A stretch of 42,685 bases of DNA from a virus. This document shows, piece after piece, positions 9,072-17,180 of this stretch; within the stretch, counting starts at the first letter, position 1; each line of letters starts with the position of its first letter. Under the pieces are notes generated by a model that had not been told where the DNA came from, searched no databases, and worked only from the letters and a program-made list of their open reading frames with translations. The DNA lies in the IMG/VR virus record IMGVR_UViG_3300022744_000048, positions 1 through 42,685 of that record, one strand, 5' to 3'. Position numbers and translations under genes: made by a program.

Positions 9072-9443
9072 ATGGCCGACGGGGTGACAATTGCAGGCGC
9101 AGGGCTAACGACGACCGGAATCACGCTTTTGGGCGTGTCTACGGGCCTCGACCCGGCCGTGTTAATCGCAGGCTTTGCGGGCGGCGTTTGGGCGCAGAGC
9201 TACTACCCCCCGACCCATTGGGCAAAACGCGTCGCCTTGACCACGCTCGCGGCCATTTTGGCGGGTTATTTGGCCCCGGCTGCGGCCGCCGTGGCGACCT
9301 CTTACGAAGTCGTGCGAAACGTGTTGCCCCTCGCCTCGTTGCAACTCCCGGCCGCCGTGGTCGTTGGGCTATTGGCTCACCGGGTTTTAGGCCCCGCGTT
9401 TATGCGGTTCGCTTCGTCAAAAATCAACGACGCCGCCAAATGA
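9072..9443 (+). CDS. Putative holin (membrane protein 1)
   Basis: Encodes 123 aa with three hydrophobic segments (about residues 12-40, 55-75 and 82-105) and a short charged C-terminal tail. The ribosome site AAGGTGA lies before ATG 9072. It opens the lysis cassette, followed without gap by a second small membrane protein, the endolysin and spanins. Holin function is inferred from topology and position. Which of the two membrane proteins is the holin and which an antiholin or pinholin cannot be told from sequence. Confidence 0.7.
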   Translation: MADGVTIAGAGLTTTGITLLGVSTGLDPAVLIAGFAGGVWAQSYYPPTHWAKRVALTTLAAILAGYLAPAAAAVATSYEVVRNVLPLASLQLPAAVVVGLLAHRVLGPAFMRFASSKINDAAK

Positions 9444-9742
9444 TCACTCAAGCCCTCACCCTTCAAGCCTTGACGTTTGTCGCGTGCCTCGTGATATTTT
9501 TCAAGGTCGAGCCGGTATTGAACCAAATGCAAGGGAATTGCCGCGTCGTTGTTCGCCTCGCGTTCGCGTTCCTTGCCGTGGGTTCGGCCGGGGTGATCCT
9601 CTTGATCACACAAGGCTACATCCCGAACCCGTGGTTGTCGTTGTTGATCGCAGGCACCGCCCTTTTGCTTGTGAGCGAACGGCGAACCCGCAGCCTCATA
9701 CAACAAAACCGACCCCCGTCAAATGAAAGGCGCGTGCCGTGA
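9440..9742 (+). CDS. Putative second holin/antiholin (membrane protein 2)
   Basis: Encodes 100 aa. ATG 9440 overlaps the upstream stop (ATGA). There are three predicted membrane segments (about 5-22, 40-60, 66-82) and a basic, hydrophilic C terminus (SERRTRSLIQQNRPPSNERR). Paired small membrane proteins before an endolysin commonly act as holin and antagonist. Its stop overlaps the GTG start of the endolysin, so the lysis genes are translationally coupled. Confidence 0.65.
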   Translation: MITQALTLQALTFVACLVIFFKVEPVLNQMQGNCRVVVRLAFAFLAVGSAGVILLITQGYIPNPWLSLLIAGTALLLVSERRTRSLIQQNRPPSNERRVP

Positions 9743-10323
9743 AACTGACACCCCAACAAATCAAAGCGGCGACCGGGTGCGCGTCGCTCACACTTGCGGC
9801 CGAATGGTTGCCACGCCTTACCGTCGCAATGGATGCTTACGGGATCACGACCCCCGCACGAATTGGCATGTTTCTAGCCAACGCGGGGCACGAGTCCGGG
9901 GGCCTGCACTATACGTCGGAATTATGGGGGCCAACGCCCGCACAAGTGCGCTACGAAGGCCGCCGTGACCTCGGCAATACCCAACCCGGCGACGGCCGTC
10001 GCTTTCGCGGTCATGGCCTATTCCAAACGACCGGGCGGTTCAATCACGCCGCCGTTCGTGACCGCCTGCGCGCAAAGTTTCCCGAAATGGACGTTCCCGA
10101 CTTCGAGGAATACCCCGAATTACTCGCGCAGATTGAATGGGCCGCACTCTCGGCCGCCGATTTCGTCGATATGTGCGGGCTGAATGCGTTCGCCGACCGT
10201 GGCGACTTCGACGGGTATTGCGACAAGGTCAACCGGGGCCGCAAAACTGCGCCCGTCGGCGACTCGAACGGGTACGCCGAACGCCTGCGCAATTGGCAAA
10301 ACTGGCAAAAGGTGGCGTCGTGA
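9739..10323 (+). CDS. Endolysin, glycoside hydrolase family 19-like
   Basis: Encodes 194 aa from GTG 9739 (overlap GTGA with the preceding gene). Residues 45-56 contain AGHESGGL; Glu52 corresponds to the catalytic acid of GH19 chitinase-like muramidases. The downstream pattern YEGRRDLGNTQPGDGRRFRG then HGLFQTTGR is typical of this lysozyme-like fold. There is no signal peptide, so export depends on the holin. The enzyme would cleave peptidoglycan glycan strands. Confidence 0.92.
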   Translation: MKLTPQQIKAATGCASLTLAAEWLPRLTVAMDAYGITTPARIGMFLANAGHESGGLHYTSELWGPTPAQVRYEGRRDLGNTQPGDGRRFRGHGLFQTTGRFNHAAVRDRLRAKFPEMDVPDFEEYPELLAQIEWAALSAADFVDMCGLNAFADRGDFDGYCDKVNRGRKTAPVGDSNGYAERLRNWQNWQKVAS

Positions 10324-10772
10324 ATTGGGGGTCGTTGATTGCGCTCGTCGTGGCCTTTGGCTGCGGTTGGGGCGTTAACGGTTGGCGGTTGGATGCGACA
10401 TACCAAACCGAGCAAAACACGCGCCTGACGGCCGCTATCGAGGCCCGCGACAAGGCCGTCGAGGATCGCGACGCCCTCGCCCTCAAACTCGCCAAATCCA
10501 ACGACGCCCACGCGTTCGAACTTCGAAAGGCTCAAAATGAAACGAATAGTCGCCGCGATGCTGTTAGCGTTGGCACTCTCGGCCTGCGGGTCGCTGCAAC
10601 GTGCCCCGGAACCCCAACAACCGAAGCGGCCCCCGGTGCCGTCGTGGATCATGGAACCGGCCCCGAACTTGCGCGCGATGCTCGACAAGATTATTTCGCC
10701 TTACTCGACGGAATCGACCAAACAGTCGCCCGCCTTGGAGCGTGTCAAGACGAATTAAGGTTGCGCGAATAG
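10320..10772 (+). CDS. Rz: Inner-membrane spanin subunit (Rz-like)
   Basis: Encodes 150 aa from GTG 10320, overlapping the endolysin stop. The frame is open further upstream but would run inside the lysin. Residues 2-20 form a single N-terminal membrane anchor (NWGSLIALVVAFGCGWGV). A long charged helix with coiled-coil character follows (TRLTAAIEARDKAVEDRD and on), then a Pro/Ala-rich linker. A complete Rz1-type lipoprotein gene is nested in another frame at 10537-10758, the classical embedded arrangement. It would bridge to Rz1 and fuse the membranes during lysis. Confidence 0.88.
   Translation: MNWGSLIALVVAFGCGWGVNGWRLDATYQTEQNTRLTAAIEARDKAVEDRDALALKLAKSNDAHAFELRKAQNETNSRRDAVSVGTLGLRVAATCPGTPTTEAAPGAVVDHGTGPELARDARQDYFALLDGIDQTVARLGACQDELRLRE
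10537..10758 (+). CDS. Rz1: Outer-membrane spanin lipoprotein (Rz1-like)
   Basis: Encodes 73 aa, entirely nested within Rz in the +1 frame. The N terminus is a lipoprotein signal (MKRIVAAMLLALALSAC) with lipobox LSAC; Cys17 would be lipidated. The mature part is Pro-rich (RAPEPQQPKRPPVPSW), as is usual for Rz1. The lipidated protein should reside in the inner leaflet of the outer membrane and pair with Rz. Confidence 0.88.
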   Translation: MKRIVAAMLLALALSACGSLQRAPEPQQPKRPPVPSWIMEPAPNLRAMLDKIISPYSTESTKQSPALERVKTN

Positions 10773-10895
10773 CCTCGCACTCACCCGGCGGGCGTGTGGG
10801 TATTGGTCGAGGGTTTGAATGATCGCGTCGCAGCTTGAGGCCGCCCGGATCACATGCGCCGGGGCCGCGTCGGTGTTGATCAGATAGTCGCGCAT
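10755..10895 (-). CDS. Small hypothetical protein (46 aa)
   Basis: A short gene that is easily missed. The ATG (10895-10893) shares one base with the TAA of the upstream leftward gene (TAATG), the same coupling used repeatedly in this genome. The product is 46 aa, starts MRDYLINTDAAPAHVIRAAS and ends RLFAQP, with amphipathic helix character. Its 3' end overlaps the end of Rz convergently by 18 bp. No family is recognised. Support comes from the coupling and the gap it fills. Confidence 0.55.
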   Translation of the reverse strand: MRDYLINTDAAPAHVIRAASSCDAIIQTLDQYPHARRVSARLFAQP

Positions 10896-11209
10896 TACGC
10901 TTGCCCCCGGGCGTCGTCGATTGCGCTTTGAACGTCGGCAACGTCGAACCCGTCGAGGGCGTCGAATAGTTCCTCGACCGTGCTTATCGCGTTTTCGAGT
11001 TGGCTCAAACCGTTTTCCATATCCTGACCGCGCTCGCCGCTTTGAATGGATTCGGGCAAGTTATCGAACGCCTCTTGTTCGTCGTCGCGAACGCTTTCGA
11101 GGTCGCCTTTGATGGCTTCGAGTTCGGGGGTAATTTCGGCAATACGAATGCCGACTCGTTCGAGGCGGTCGATTATGGCCCCGAGTTGTGCGCGTCGTGC
11201 TTTGTTCAT
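10895..11209 (-). CDS. Conserved phage protein, coiled-coil
   Basis: Encodes 104 aa. I chose ATG 11209, with GGAG 8 nt upstream, rather than the ATG at 11242, which would lie on the promoter -10. It is almost entirely helical with heptad-like spacing (ERVGIRIAEITPELEAIKGD). The segment DDEQEAFDNLPESIQ with GERG after it recurs in many small phage proteins of unknown function. It is the first gene behind a class I promoter repeat (11222-11274) and couples to the 46-aa gene downstream. Confidence 0.75.
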   Translation of the reverse strand: MNKARRAQLGAIIDRLERVGIRIAEITPELEAIKGDLESVRDDEQEAFDNLPESIQSGERGQDMENGLSQLENAISTVEELFDALDGFDVADVQSAIDDARGQA

Positions 11210-11221
11210 TTGCGTTTCTCC

Positions 11222-11274
11222 GTTGCGTTGTTGATGGCTCAATTATGCAACACGAAATCAAATAACGCAATACC
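11222..11274 (-). promoter_or_regulatory. Class I leftward promoter repeat, copy 1
   Basis: On the minus strand: -35 TTGCGT (11270-11265), 17-bp spacer, -10 CATAAT (11247-11242), then the leader GAGCCATCAACAACGCAAC. The same block occurs at about 23570, 24291, 26341 and 27101. It begins right after the stop of the DNA polymerase gene and drives 10895-11209. A TTGA-N4-TCAA palindrome overlaps the expected transcription start. Confidence 0.75.
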
Positions 11275-11277
11275 TTA

Positions 11278-13314
11278 TTAATTTGTAAGGGTATAGAACC
11301 CGACGTCGTGCAACATCCCTTCGGCCTTCGCGACGTACCAATCGAAATCGACGTCGTTCGGGAATGTGTCGGGCAGTGTCATACAGGGCCGCGCGCCGTA
11401 GGATAGCGACACGGTGTTGCCGTTCGTGGCGTACACGATAGGCCCGGGGGCTTGCGTCGAGTAATACCAACGAACGACCTTACCTAAATACTCGGGCGTT
11501 TGGGGTGCAAAACACATGCGATAGGCCGTTGCCGCGTCGACGGGTTGGGCGACGTCACCACGCAGCCACAAGCGGCCCGCCTTGTGCCAACCGTTAGCCT
11601 CTAGCACCGGCACCATTTGACGCACGAGCGCACCTTTGCGCGGCCCCTCGCCCCACATTTTCACGCCGCCCCCGTTAACCTTTTGGATCGTTACGAACTT
11701 GCGAATGTCGCGGCATTCGGTGATCGTCTTGATCAGGGGAACACCCTTCGCGAGAAACAACGCGCAGGCGTCGGCGCAAATTTCAACGTCGGGGTTTTTC
11801 TTTTCCATGAGGCCCGCCCGGGCGTATTCGCCTTTTCGCTTCACGTCGTCGGGTGACTTGATCGCGAAATAGTTGTTCACGTCGCGAGCGTACAAGGCAA
11901 CATAATTGTCGGTTTCCATTGTTAGGCCCGTGCGTTTTTGCCATTCGTCGATTAGATAGTCGAACACATATTCGAGGTGACGCGGGCACATTACGACGAG
12001 GCCGTCAGTGTTCGCGGATATGACCGGAATCCCGTAATGCTCAAGCCACGCGATAAGCATCAAGAGGGATAATTGACCCGTGAGCGTGGTTTGAATCAAC
12101 ATTGACGGGGCAAATAAAACGCTAAACGGCGACCCGGTTTTTCCGAACGTGCCGTTGATCATAATTTTCCCGCCGCCGTCCTCGGTCGACGCTTCGACCC
12201 ATTCGACCGAACCTTTAAACCCTTGTTTTTCGAGTTGCTTCGCGAGGGCTTTCGCGGCGAGTCGTTCGCGCATGATCCCGGTGAACTCGACGATAAACGC
12301 CTCACCGAGCGCAGGGGGATACTCGCCCGAGTTGATCATTAAATTCGGGTAATAGCTCGCCACGTCGGGCATTTTTATGACGTGCGTCGCGTTGCTTATT
12401 GCGACGAGTTTTTTCTCTTTCGAGTGAAGGCCGCCGATCCCCATTTTGTAGACCGAACCGCCGATTGCAATCTCAAGCCCTTCGAGTTGCGGCGGCATTT
12501 CGACGGCCCCGGTCGCACCCAATCGAAAGACGGATTGCCGCACGAGTTCAAGCGCGCGTTGCAGTTGTGGGAGTTCGTAGGAAATGAACGCGGGCACCTT
12601 GTAAACGAATTGCAGGCCCCAATCAATTTCGCCCTTGAAGATTCGGCGGCCTAGTGCGGCCTCGCACCGCTTGCGCAACACCGCTTCGGCCATTTGTGCA
12701 TCGCTTTTGCTGCGCAAATCTAGGCCGTACTTAGCGCCGACCTTTTCGCGCATGGCGAGCAACGGGCGACACGCGTCGAACAACTCGCCCAAAACGTCGA
12801 GGTCGTTTTCGCAATACGCTTCAACCTCGACAATTTCGGCCTCGGTCAAATAATGGTCGGGGTTATAAGGTAGGTCGCGCATCGTGCGGCAATGGATGCG
12901 GCCCGCATATTGCTTTTGCGATCCTGCGCCCGGGGCGACTTCCATAATGTCGATATGGTCGGCGGGTTTCCATTCAGGTAAACCCAATTCCCACGGCTTG
13001 ACACGCTCGACGATTATGCGGTCGTTCAAAGCCTTCAATTCTTCGCAGGATAGGCCGCACACGGCCCCGGTGATCATTGCCACGTCGTAACCTATGCCGT
13101 TGAAACTTACGGTCGTGTAAGCCTCAAACAATCGCACGATGGCGAGGCGTTCGGGATTGCTAAACCGCTCACCCGCCCGCAGTCGATAAGAGTACGCAAG
13201 ACCCCCACGCGGGCGCAGTTTCAGCAACCAATAGTTCGGAAAACATTCGGTATCGTAAAGCGCGAGCGGGCGGGGGTCGTGGTCGACCGGGGGCGGGGGC
13301 GGGATAAGTTGCAT
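11278..13314 (-). CDS. Family B-like DNA polymerase
   Basis: Encodes 678 aa. Start ATG 13314 gives a TAATG junction with the upstream gene; the longer open frame to 13428 lies inside that gene. Exonuclease motifs: D21/E23 in LYDTECFPNYW (Exo I), SFNGIGYD (Exo II), YCENDLDVL (Exo III). Polymerase motifs: DVASYYPNLMI (motif A), KIMINGTFGKTGS (motif B), SANTDGLVV (motif C). Motif C reads NTDG rather than the usual DTDS; this variant occurs in some phage polymerases. It is the last gene of the operon starting at the SSB-like gene, and should replicate the phage DNA. Confidence 0.92.
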   Translation of the reverse strand: MQLIPPPPPVDHDPRPLALYDTECFPNYWLLKLRPRGGLAYSYRLRAGERFSNPERLAIVRLFEAYTTVSFNGIGYDVAMITGAVCGLSCEELKALNDRIIVERVKPWELGLPEWKPADHIDIMEVAPGAGSQKQYAGRIHCRTMRDLPYNPDHYLTEAEIVEVEAYCENDLDVLGELFDACRPLLAMREKVGAKYGLDLRSKSDAQMAEAVLRKRCEAALGRRIFKGEIDWGLQFVYKVPAFISYELPQLQRALELVRQSVFRLGATGAVEMPPQLEGLEIAIGGSVYKMGIGGLHSKEKKLVAISNATHVIKMPDVASYYPNLMINSGEYPPALGEAFIVEFTGIMRERLAAKALAKQLEKQGFKGSVEWVEASTEDGGGKIMINGTFGKTGSPFSVLFAPSMLIQTTLTGQLSLLMLIAWLEHYGIPVISANTDGLVVMCPRHLEYVFDYLIDEWQKRTGLTMETDNYVALYARDVNNYFAIKSPDDVKRKGEYARAGLMEKKNPDVEICADACALFLAKGVPLIKTITECRDIRKFVTIQKVNGGGVKMWGEGPRKGALVRQMVPVLEANGWHKAGRLWLRGDVAQPVDAATAYRMCFAPQTPEYLGKVVRWYYSTQAPGPIVYATNGNTVSLSYGARPCMTLPDTFPNDVDFDWYVAKAEGMLHDVGFYTLTN

Positions 13315-13619
13315 TACTTGCGACGGTTGCGTTTCACGTTTCGAGCCTTGAGGGCGACGCGTTTTTGATGCGCGTTCGTCCAACCATACGCCGAGCGACG
13401 TCGACGGGTGCCACGCAGTCGAAGCCACGCACCCCGGGCGAAGTCGCTCGACTTGGTGCCCGCTTTTTTGGATTGGCCGCCCGGGTGTTGCGTCACGGTG
13501 CCCGCGTCGCTCATTGCCCGGATTGTCCGCACGTTATCAATGTGCGCAACGCTCATGCCCGAGGCCGCAGCCAACAACGCAGCCGAAGCGGCCGCCAACG
13601 ACAAGGAAGTTTTGCGCAT
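13314..13619 (-). CDS. Hypothetical basic protein with signal-like N terminus
   Basis: Encodes 101 aa. Residues 1-27 (MRKTSLSLAAASAALLAAAS) resemble a Sec signal peptide. The rest is very basic, rich in Arg/Lys (RLRGTRRRRS, then RNVKRNRRK at the C terminus). It lies in the replication operon between the NTP pyrophosphatase and DNA polymerase and couples to the latter by TAATG. No family is recognised. The basic tail could bind nucleic acid, in which case the hydrophobic start would be a membrane anchor; this is speculation. Confidence 0.6.
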   Translation of the reverse strand: MRKTSLSLAAASAALLAAASGMSVAHIDNVRTIRAMSDAGTVTQHPGGQSKKAGTKSSDFARGAWLRLRGTRRRRSAYGWTNAHQKRVALKARNVKRNRRK

Positions 13620-13621
13620 GA

Positions 13622-14095
13622 TTAATAAGCCTTTCCACCTTCGGCCGCGCGTGCCTCGGCCTTGTGGTCGGCCCGTGTGGCGTTGTAGGCCAATTTTTCA
13701 GCAATCGCGCCGCCGAGGTCGAGGTTCAAGGCCCCCGCGAGGTCGGCGAGTCGCAAAAACGCGTCGGCAATTTCGACCTCGATCATGGGGCGATGCGGCA
13801 ATTTATCGTCGGCAAGGCCCTTGCGGTGCCCTTCCATTGCTTCGCTGACTTCGCTATGACTGAGGCACAATTTTTGCGCAACGAGTGCCCCGGCGAGCAA
13901 CTTTTGCAAATCACCCTCAGGTCGCGTTACGACTTGAACCAAGTCGAGGCCGGTCGCTTTGTGTTGCCACCAACCGGCCGCAACACTCGCGCCGTGCGAA
14001 AACAGTTTCAAGGCTTCACCCGCGTCGCGAATTGCTTTTTGACCCGTGGTTGTCAAAGCAATGTCGAGCACGTTTTGTGCATCATCTTTTTGCAT
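13622..14095 (-). CDS. MazG-like nucleotide pyrophosphohydrolase
   Basis: Encodes 157 aa. The segment SHSEVSEAMEGHRKG followed about 25 residues later by EVEIADAFLRLADLAG matches the all-alpha NTP-PPase (MazG) signature: E-x2-E in one helix and E-x2-D in the next coordinate Mg2+. The tail GGAIAEKLAYNATRADHK is also typical of this group. Such enzymes hydrolyse (d)NTPs to monophosphates and may adjust nucleotide pools during infection. TAATG coupling to the gene upstream. Confidence 0.85.
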   Translation of the reverse strand: MQKDDAQNVLDIALTTTGQKAIRDAGEALKLFSHGASVAAGWWQHKATGLDLVQVVTRPEGDLQKLLAGALVAQKLCLSHSEVSEAMEGHRKGLADDKLPHRPMIEVEIADAFLRLADLAGALNLDLGGAIAEKLAYNATRADHKAEARAAEGGKAY

Positions 14096-14280
14096 TACGT
14101 TTTATCCTTCGCTTGATCAATTTTGTTTCGAATGAAATCGCCGCCGCCGAGGCGTTGGCATTTCAACCACTGCGCATCGGTCATGCGAACTGTGCGCGAT
14201 TTCATGACCTCGTCGCCGAGCATGGGGCGGCCCGCACCAATGCGGGGGGTCGCCGCTTTCGTTTTGGCCCCCTTTGTCAT
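14095..14280 (-). CDS. Small putative ribbon-helix-helix protein
   Basis: Encodes 61 aa. A flexible basic N terminus is followed by SRTVRMTDAQWLKCQRLGGG and DFIRNKIDQAK, a strand-helix-helix pattern like Arc/CopG-type DNA-binding proteins. It overlaps both neighbours (ATGA upstream, TAATG downstream) inside the replication operon. It might regulate early genes or bind DNA at the replication site. The fold assignment is tentative. Confidence 0.65.
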   Translation of the reverse strand: MTKGAKTKAATPRIGAGRPMLGDEVMKSRTVRMTDAQWLKCQRLGGGDFIRNKIDQAKDKT

Positions 14281-15233
14281 AGCATCATCCCCGCGTTACG
14301 CAACGCCGCGTCAGTCCAACCCTGCGCGACGTATTGGTCGCGCGTGAAGCCTTGAGCGGCCGCCGTCATTTGGTACGCAGGGGCCGCAGGCGGTGCGGGG
14401 GGTGCAGGCGGTGCCGGGGGCATACCGGGCATTGCAGGGGCTGCGGGCATACCACCGCCGGGGCCTGCGAGAAACGCCGGATTCGGGGGAACCGCGACGG
14501 GCATTGCGGGCGCACCCATTGGGACACCGGGCAAGCTAGGGGCACCCATTGGGACACCGGGCGACGGCAAAGAGGGTGCCGCAGGCGGTGCAAAACCCCC
14601 GGGCGTGGGCAAGGCTGCACCCACGGGGGCGGGGGCCAAAGGGGCACCACCGCCGAACACGCTATTCGCATCAGGGCCGCTCGAAATGATCAAGTCGGGG
14701 CGGGCTTGAGTCAATTCAATCATTCCGAGGTTCACATATAGCCCGGGCTTTTGCGGGTTGTTGTTGCCTTCAATGGTGCCCGCGACGCGCACATAGTAAC
14801 CACGCTTAATCGCCTGCGCGTCTTGAATTTGCTCGTGTGGTGCATAGTGACCGGCAAAGAAACAACGGGGCGCGAATGACGATTGAAACTTGACGACCCA
14901 ATGACCGGCGAAACCCTCTTTCGTGTTGTTTTGGCGGCCGTTGTCGTCGACGCCGTCGCCGTCCATGAGTTTCCACGAAAAGCGGGGATGTGTGCAATTC
15001 CCGGCCGCATCGAACAAAGTCGGGAAAGACGAACGCGCCGCGTCGACCATCTTTTGATAAAGGGCGGGAAAGCCCGGGTCGTCTTTTTTGAACGCGACCG
15101 CGATGAAATAGCGTTGCGTTGGTTGACCGCTCAAGGTGATCAGGGGTTGCCCTTGTTGGTTTTTGGTTTGCGCTTCGAACGCGTCACCCTGAACCAAGCG
15201 ACCGACGGGGGTCAAGAAATCTACTTTTGCCAT
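14277..15233 (-). CDS. Putative single-stranded DNA-binding protein, proline-rich tail
   Basis: Encodes 318 aa. The first about 190 residues look like phage ssDNA-binding proteins related to DUF2815 (VDFLTPVGRLVQGDAFEAQ, then SFAPRCFFAGHY and GYYVRVAGTIEGN). Residues 190-285 are a Pro/Ala/Gly-rich linker containing two copies of PGVPMGAP. The last about 30 residues form an ordered cap (GFTRDQYVAQGWTDAALR). The disordered tail plus C-terminal tip is reminiscent of SSB interaction tails. It is the first gene behind a class II operator-promoter (15267-15295), with ribosome site AAAGG. Confidence 0.75.
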   Translation of the reverse strand: MAKVDFLTPVGRLVQGDAFEAQTKNQQGQPLITLSGQPTQRYFIAVAFKKDDPGFPALYQKMVDAARSSFPTLFDAAGNCTHPRFSWKLMDGDGVDDNGRQNNTKEGFAGHWVVKFQSSFAPRCFFAGHYAPHEQIQDAQAIKRGYYVRVAGTIEGNNNPQKPGLYVNLGMIELTQARPDLIISSGPDANSVFGGGAPLAPAPVGAALPTPGGFAPPAAPSLPSPGVPMGAPSLPGVPMGAPAMPVAVPPNPAFLAGPGGGMPAAPAMPGMPPAPPAPPAPPAAPAYQMTAAAQGFTRDQYVAQGWTDAALRNAGMML

Positions 15234-15266
15234 TTGAATTTACCTTTACGGTTGTTGAAAAACTTA

Positions 15267-15295
15267 ATTATGCAACACTTGACGAAAAAGTCAAG
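15267..15295 (-). promoter_or_regulatory. Class II promoter with CTTGAC-N6-GTCAAG operator (site A)
   Basis: Minus strand: -35 TTGACT (15294-15289), 16-bp spacer, -10 CATAAT (15272-15267). The perfect 18-bp dyad CTTGAC-N6-GTCAAG (15278-15295) covers the -35 and spacer. The whole element lies in the last codons of the upstream nuclease gene, whose TAA is inside the -10. It would drive the SSB-to-polymerase operon. Confidence 0.75.
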
Positions 15296-16425
15296 GCCGC
15301 ACGCGCACCATTGTCGAAAATAAGTTTCGCCGCACCCGCAGGGCGTGACGCGAACGAATCGACAATTGTCTCGGGGATTTTTTTCGCCTTTGCTGCGGCC
15401 TTCGCTTGCGTGGGCGTTATCGGTTCGACGGGTTTCGCTAGGTCGAGTCCAAGCATTGCGCCGAGTGCCAAAACTTCGGCGTCGGGCTTATTCCACGCAA
15501 GGCGACCGGGCGAGGATTCGAGCATCCAAAACGGCACCAGTTGGCCCCGCTTGATCGTTGCGACGGCCTCGGCCTCAAGACCCGACACGCGAGCGTCGAG
15601 CAAGGCTTGTGCGCGTTTAAGTGCGCGCAGTTCAAGGCCCAATGCGTGCGGTTTCAACTCCAACGCGCCGAACGACTGACCTTTGTCGGCCGCGAAATAC
15701 GACGCCCGTTGCAGGGCTTCGCACGCGTGGCGACCTTTGCAGTTTTCGCACGCCTCGGGGTGCGGTGACGCGGTCGGCGAAATGCTTGTCGCATCCTCGG
15801 CCGCCATTGCGAGGCGGTTCACATGGCCGCGCAAGTCGGTTGCTAGAACCATCCACGAGCGAACGGGGCCGTCGCGGTGATACGCCCGGGGCTGAATGAC
15901 GCGCAAGTCGACGACGGTGTTTTGTTCCTGCAATCCGTCGATTTTGGCCTCGCTCAAACACCCGGCGAAATAGTCGATCAATTGCCAATTTTCGAACGCT
16001 TCGACAATGCCGTGACCGAATTTGTAATCCCATAACCACAGTTTCAAGCGGCCGTCGGGCAATCGACCCCACGCCCGGTAATCCGGGGTTCCCCAATTTT
16101 GCGGGTGAACCCGTGGGATTTCGACGCGGTGTTCAATGAATAGGCGACTTTGCCAATCAGGCCCCAATTGTCGAACAATATCGTCGCGCACCAGAATTGC
16201 ACCCTCTAGCATTTCCTGAGTGATTGCGACCCCGTTCGGGGCTTGCGTGTCGACCGCAACCGGCGTGCCACGCAACAACATTTCGACGGCCCAATGTGCG
16301 GCCGTACCTTCGAGCGATTGCGGCGACGCTTCGCTCTCGGGGTAGGCCGCCTCAAGGCTCGCCGACAAGGCGCACCGCACCCAACGTGCGGCGGCCGAGG
16401 GCGCTAAAAACGCGTGTGCGCTCAT
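15268..16425 (-). CDS. DUF2800-type PD-(D/E)XK nuclease with cysteine cluster
   Basis: Encodes 385 aa from ATG 16425 (TAATG with the upstream gene); an ATG at 16461 would lie inside that gene. Resembles DUF2800 phage proteins. LWLWDYKFGHG carries the D-x-K part of a RecB/Cas4-like nuclease core and EHRVEIPRVHP precedes it. Cysteines at WVRC (N terminus) and CENCKGRHAC (about residue 245) are spaced as in Cas4/AddB-type 4Fe-4S nucleases. The C-terminal codons, LTFSSSVA, are made by the downstream operator-promoter. Probable recombination or end-processing nuclease. Confidence 0.82.
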   Translation of the reverse strand: MSAHAFLAPSAAARWVRCALSASLEAAYPESEASPQSLEGTAAHWAVEMLLRGTPVAVDTQAPNGVAITQEMLEGAILVRDDIVRQLGPDWQSRLFIEHRVEIPRVHPQNWGTPDYRAWGRLPDGRLKLWLWDYKFGHGIVEAFENWQLIDYFAGCLSEAKIDGLQEQNTVVDLRVIQPRAYHRDGPVRSWMVLATDLRGHVNRLAMAAEDATSISPTASPHPEACENCKGRHACEALQRASYFAADKGQSFGALELKPHALGLELRALKRAQALLDARVSGLEAEAVATIKRGQLVPFWMLESSPGRLAWNKPDAEVLALGAMLGLDLAKPVEPITPTQAKAAAKAKKIPETIVDSFASRPAGAAKLIFDNGARAALTFSSSVA

Positions 16426-17180
16426 TACAGGCCGGGGGCTTGTTGTTTCAAAATGGCCCACACGCTAGGCACGAGCGCGGGGTTTTGCTGCAAACCGACG
16501 ACGTTCGCAAGGCCCATCGAAGTGCAAGCGTTTTGCAATGCAAGCGGTGACAGTTGGCCCGAGCTAATGGCGGGAGTGAGTCGCGGCATTAGTTGTTCGA
16601 AGGTCGTCGGATCACCGCCCGCAGGCGCAGTGGGCGCGGGGGCTTGAGGCAATGCGGGAGCGGGCGCACCGGCACCAAACACGGCGGCGGGGTTGTCTAC
16701 CGGCGCACCGGCACCAAACACGGCGGCGGGGTTGTCTACGGGAGCGGGCGCACCGGTAGGGATCGCGCGCAATTCGGCGGTGACGCTCGCGATCAACGCA
16801 GGGTCGACGCCTCGTTTCTCTTTCCATTCGCCCGACTTGAGTTTCGATTTAGTCGAAGCGTGAATGCGTTCGTCCCACGGCAAACCCGTTTTGTCGAGTT
16901 CAACGGCGGGCGCATTGGCCGTGGGGGCTGCACCCGAGGCCGTGGGGGCAACCGTGACCGGGGCGTGAACTACAGGCAACGACGGGGCGGGGTTCCCGGC
17001 TGAAAAAACCGTCGCAGCCTCGGGGGCATTGGTTGGCGTTGGTGCAACCGCAGGCGAAGTGGCAAACACCGGCAAAGGGGCTGCACGCTGCGGCGTCATG
17101 GTGCCGTCAAGGATCAATTGCAAGAGGGGAACCGCCGCCTCGATTTCTTCACGGTCGGCGAGGTTGATTTCGAGTTTCAT
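16425..17180 (-). CDS. Conserved phage protein with Pro/Ala-rich linkers
   Basis: Encodes 251 aa. A short ordered N terminus is followed by an Ala/Pro-rich region. A conserved block, DKTGLPWDERIHASTKSKLK then GEWKEKRGVD, is found in many phage proteins near replication or recombination genes. A second linker contains the tandem repeat VDNPAAVFGAGAP, and there is an ordered C-terminal helix domain. The repeat is exact at DNA level (38 bp, at 16663-16700 and 16702-16739). It is the first gene behind operator site C and couples to the DUF2800 nuclease, so it probably acts with it. Molecular function unknown. Confidence 0.75.
   Translation of the reverse strand: MKLEINLADREEIEAAVPLLQLILDGTMTPQRAAPLPVFATSPAVAPTPTNAPEAATVFSAGNPAPSLPVVHAPVTVAPTASGAAPTANAPAVELDKTGLPWDERIHASTKSKLKSGEWKEKRGVDPALIASVTAELRAIPTGAPAPVDNPAAVFGAGAPVDNPAAVFGAGAPAPALPQAPAPTAPAGGDPTTFEQLMPRLTPAISSGQLSPLALQNACTSMGLANVVGLQQNPALVPSVWAILKQQAPGL
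16663..16739. repeat. Tandem 39-bp repeat inside the 16425-17180 gene
   Basis: Two copies of a 38-bp identical sequence with period 39 (16663-16700 and 16702-16739) encode two copies of VDNPAAVFGAGAP in a disordered linker. The repeat is in frame and probably arose by slippage. Confidence 0.85.

Noticed and set aside
16663-16739. Possible CRISPR-like or origin iterons at the 39-bp repeat
   Set aside because: Only two direct copies without spacers, in frame in a disordered protein linker.
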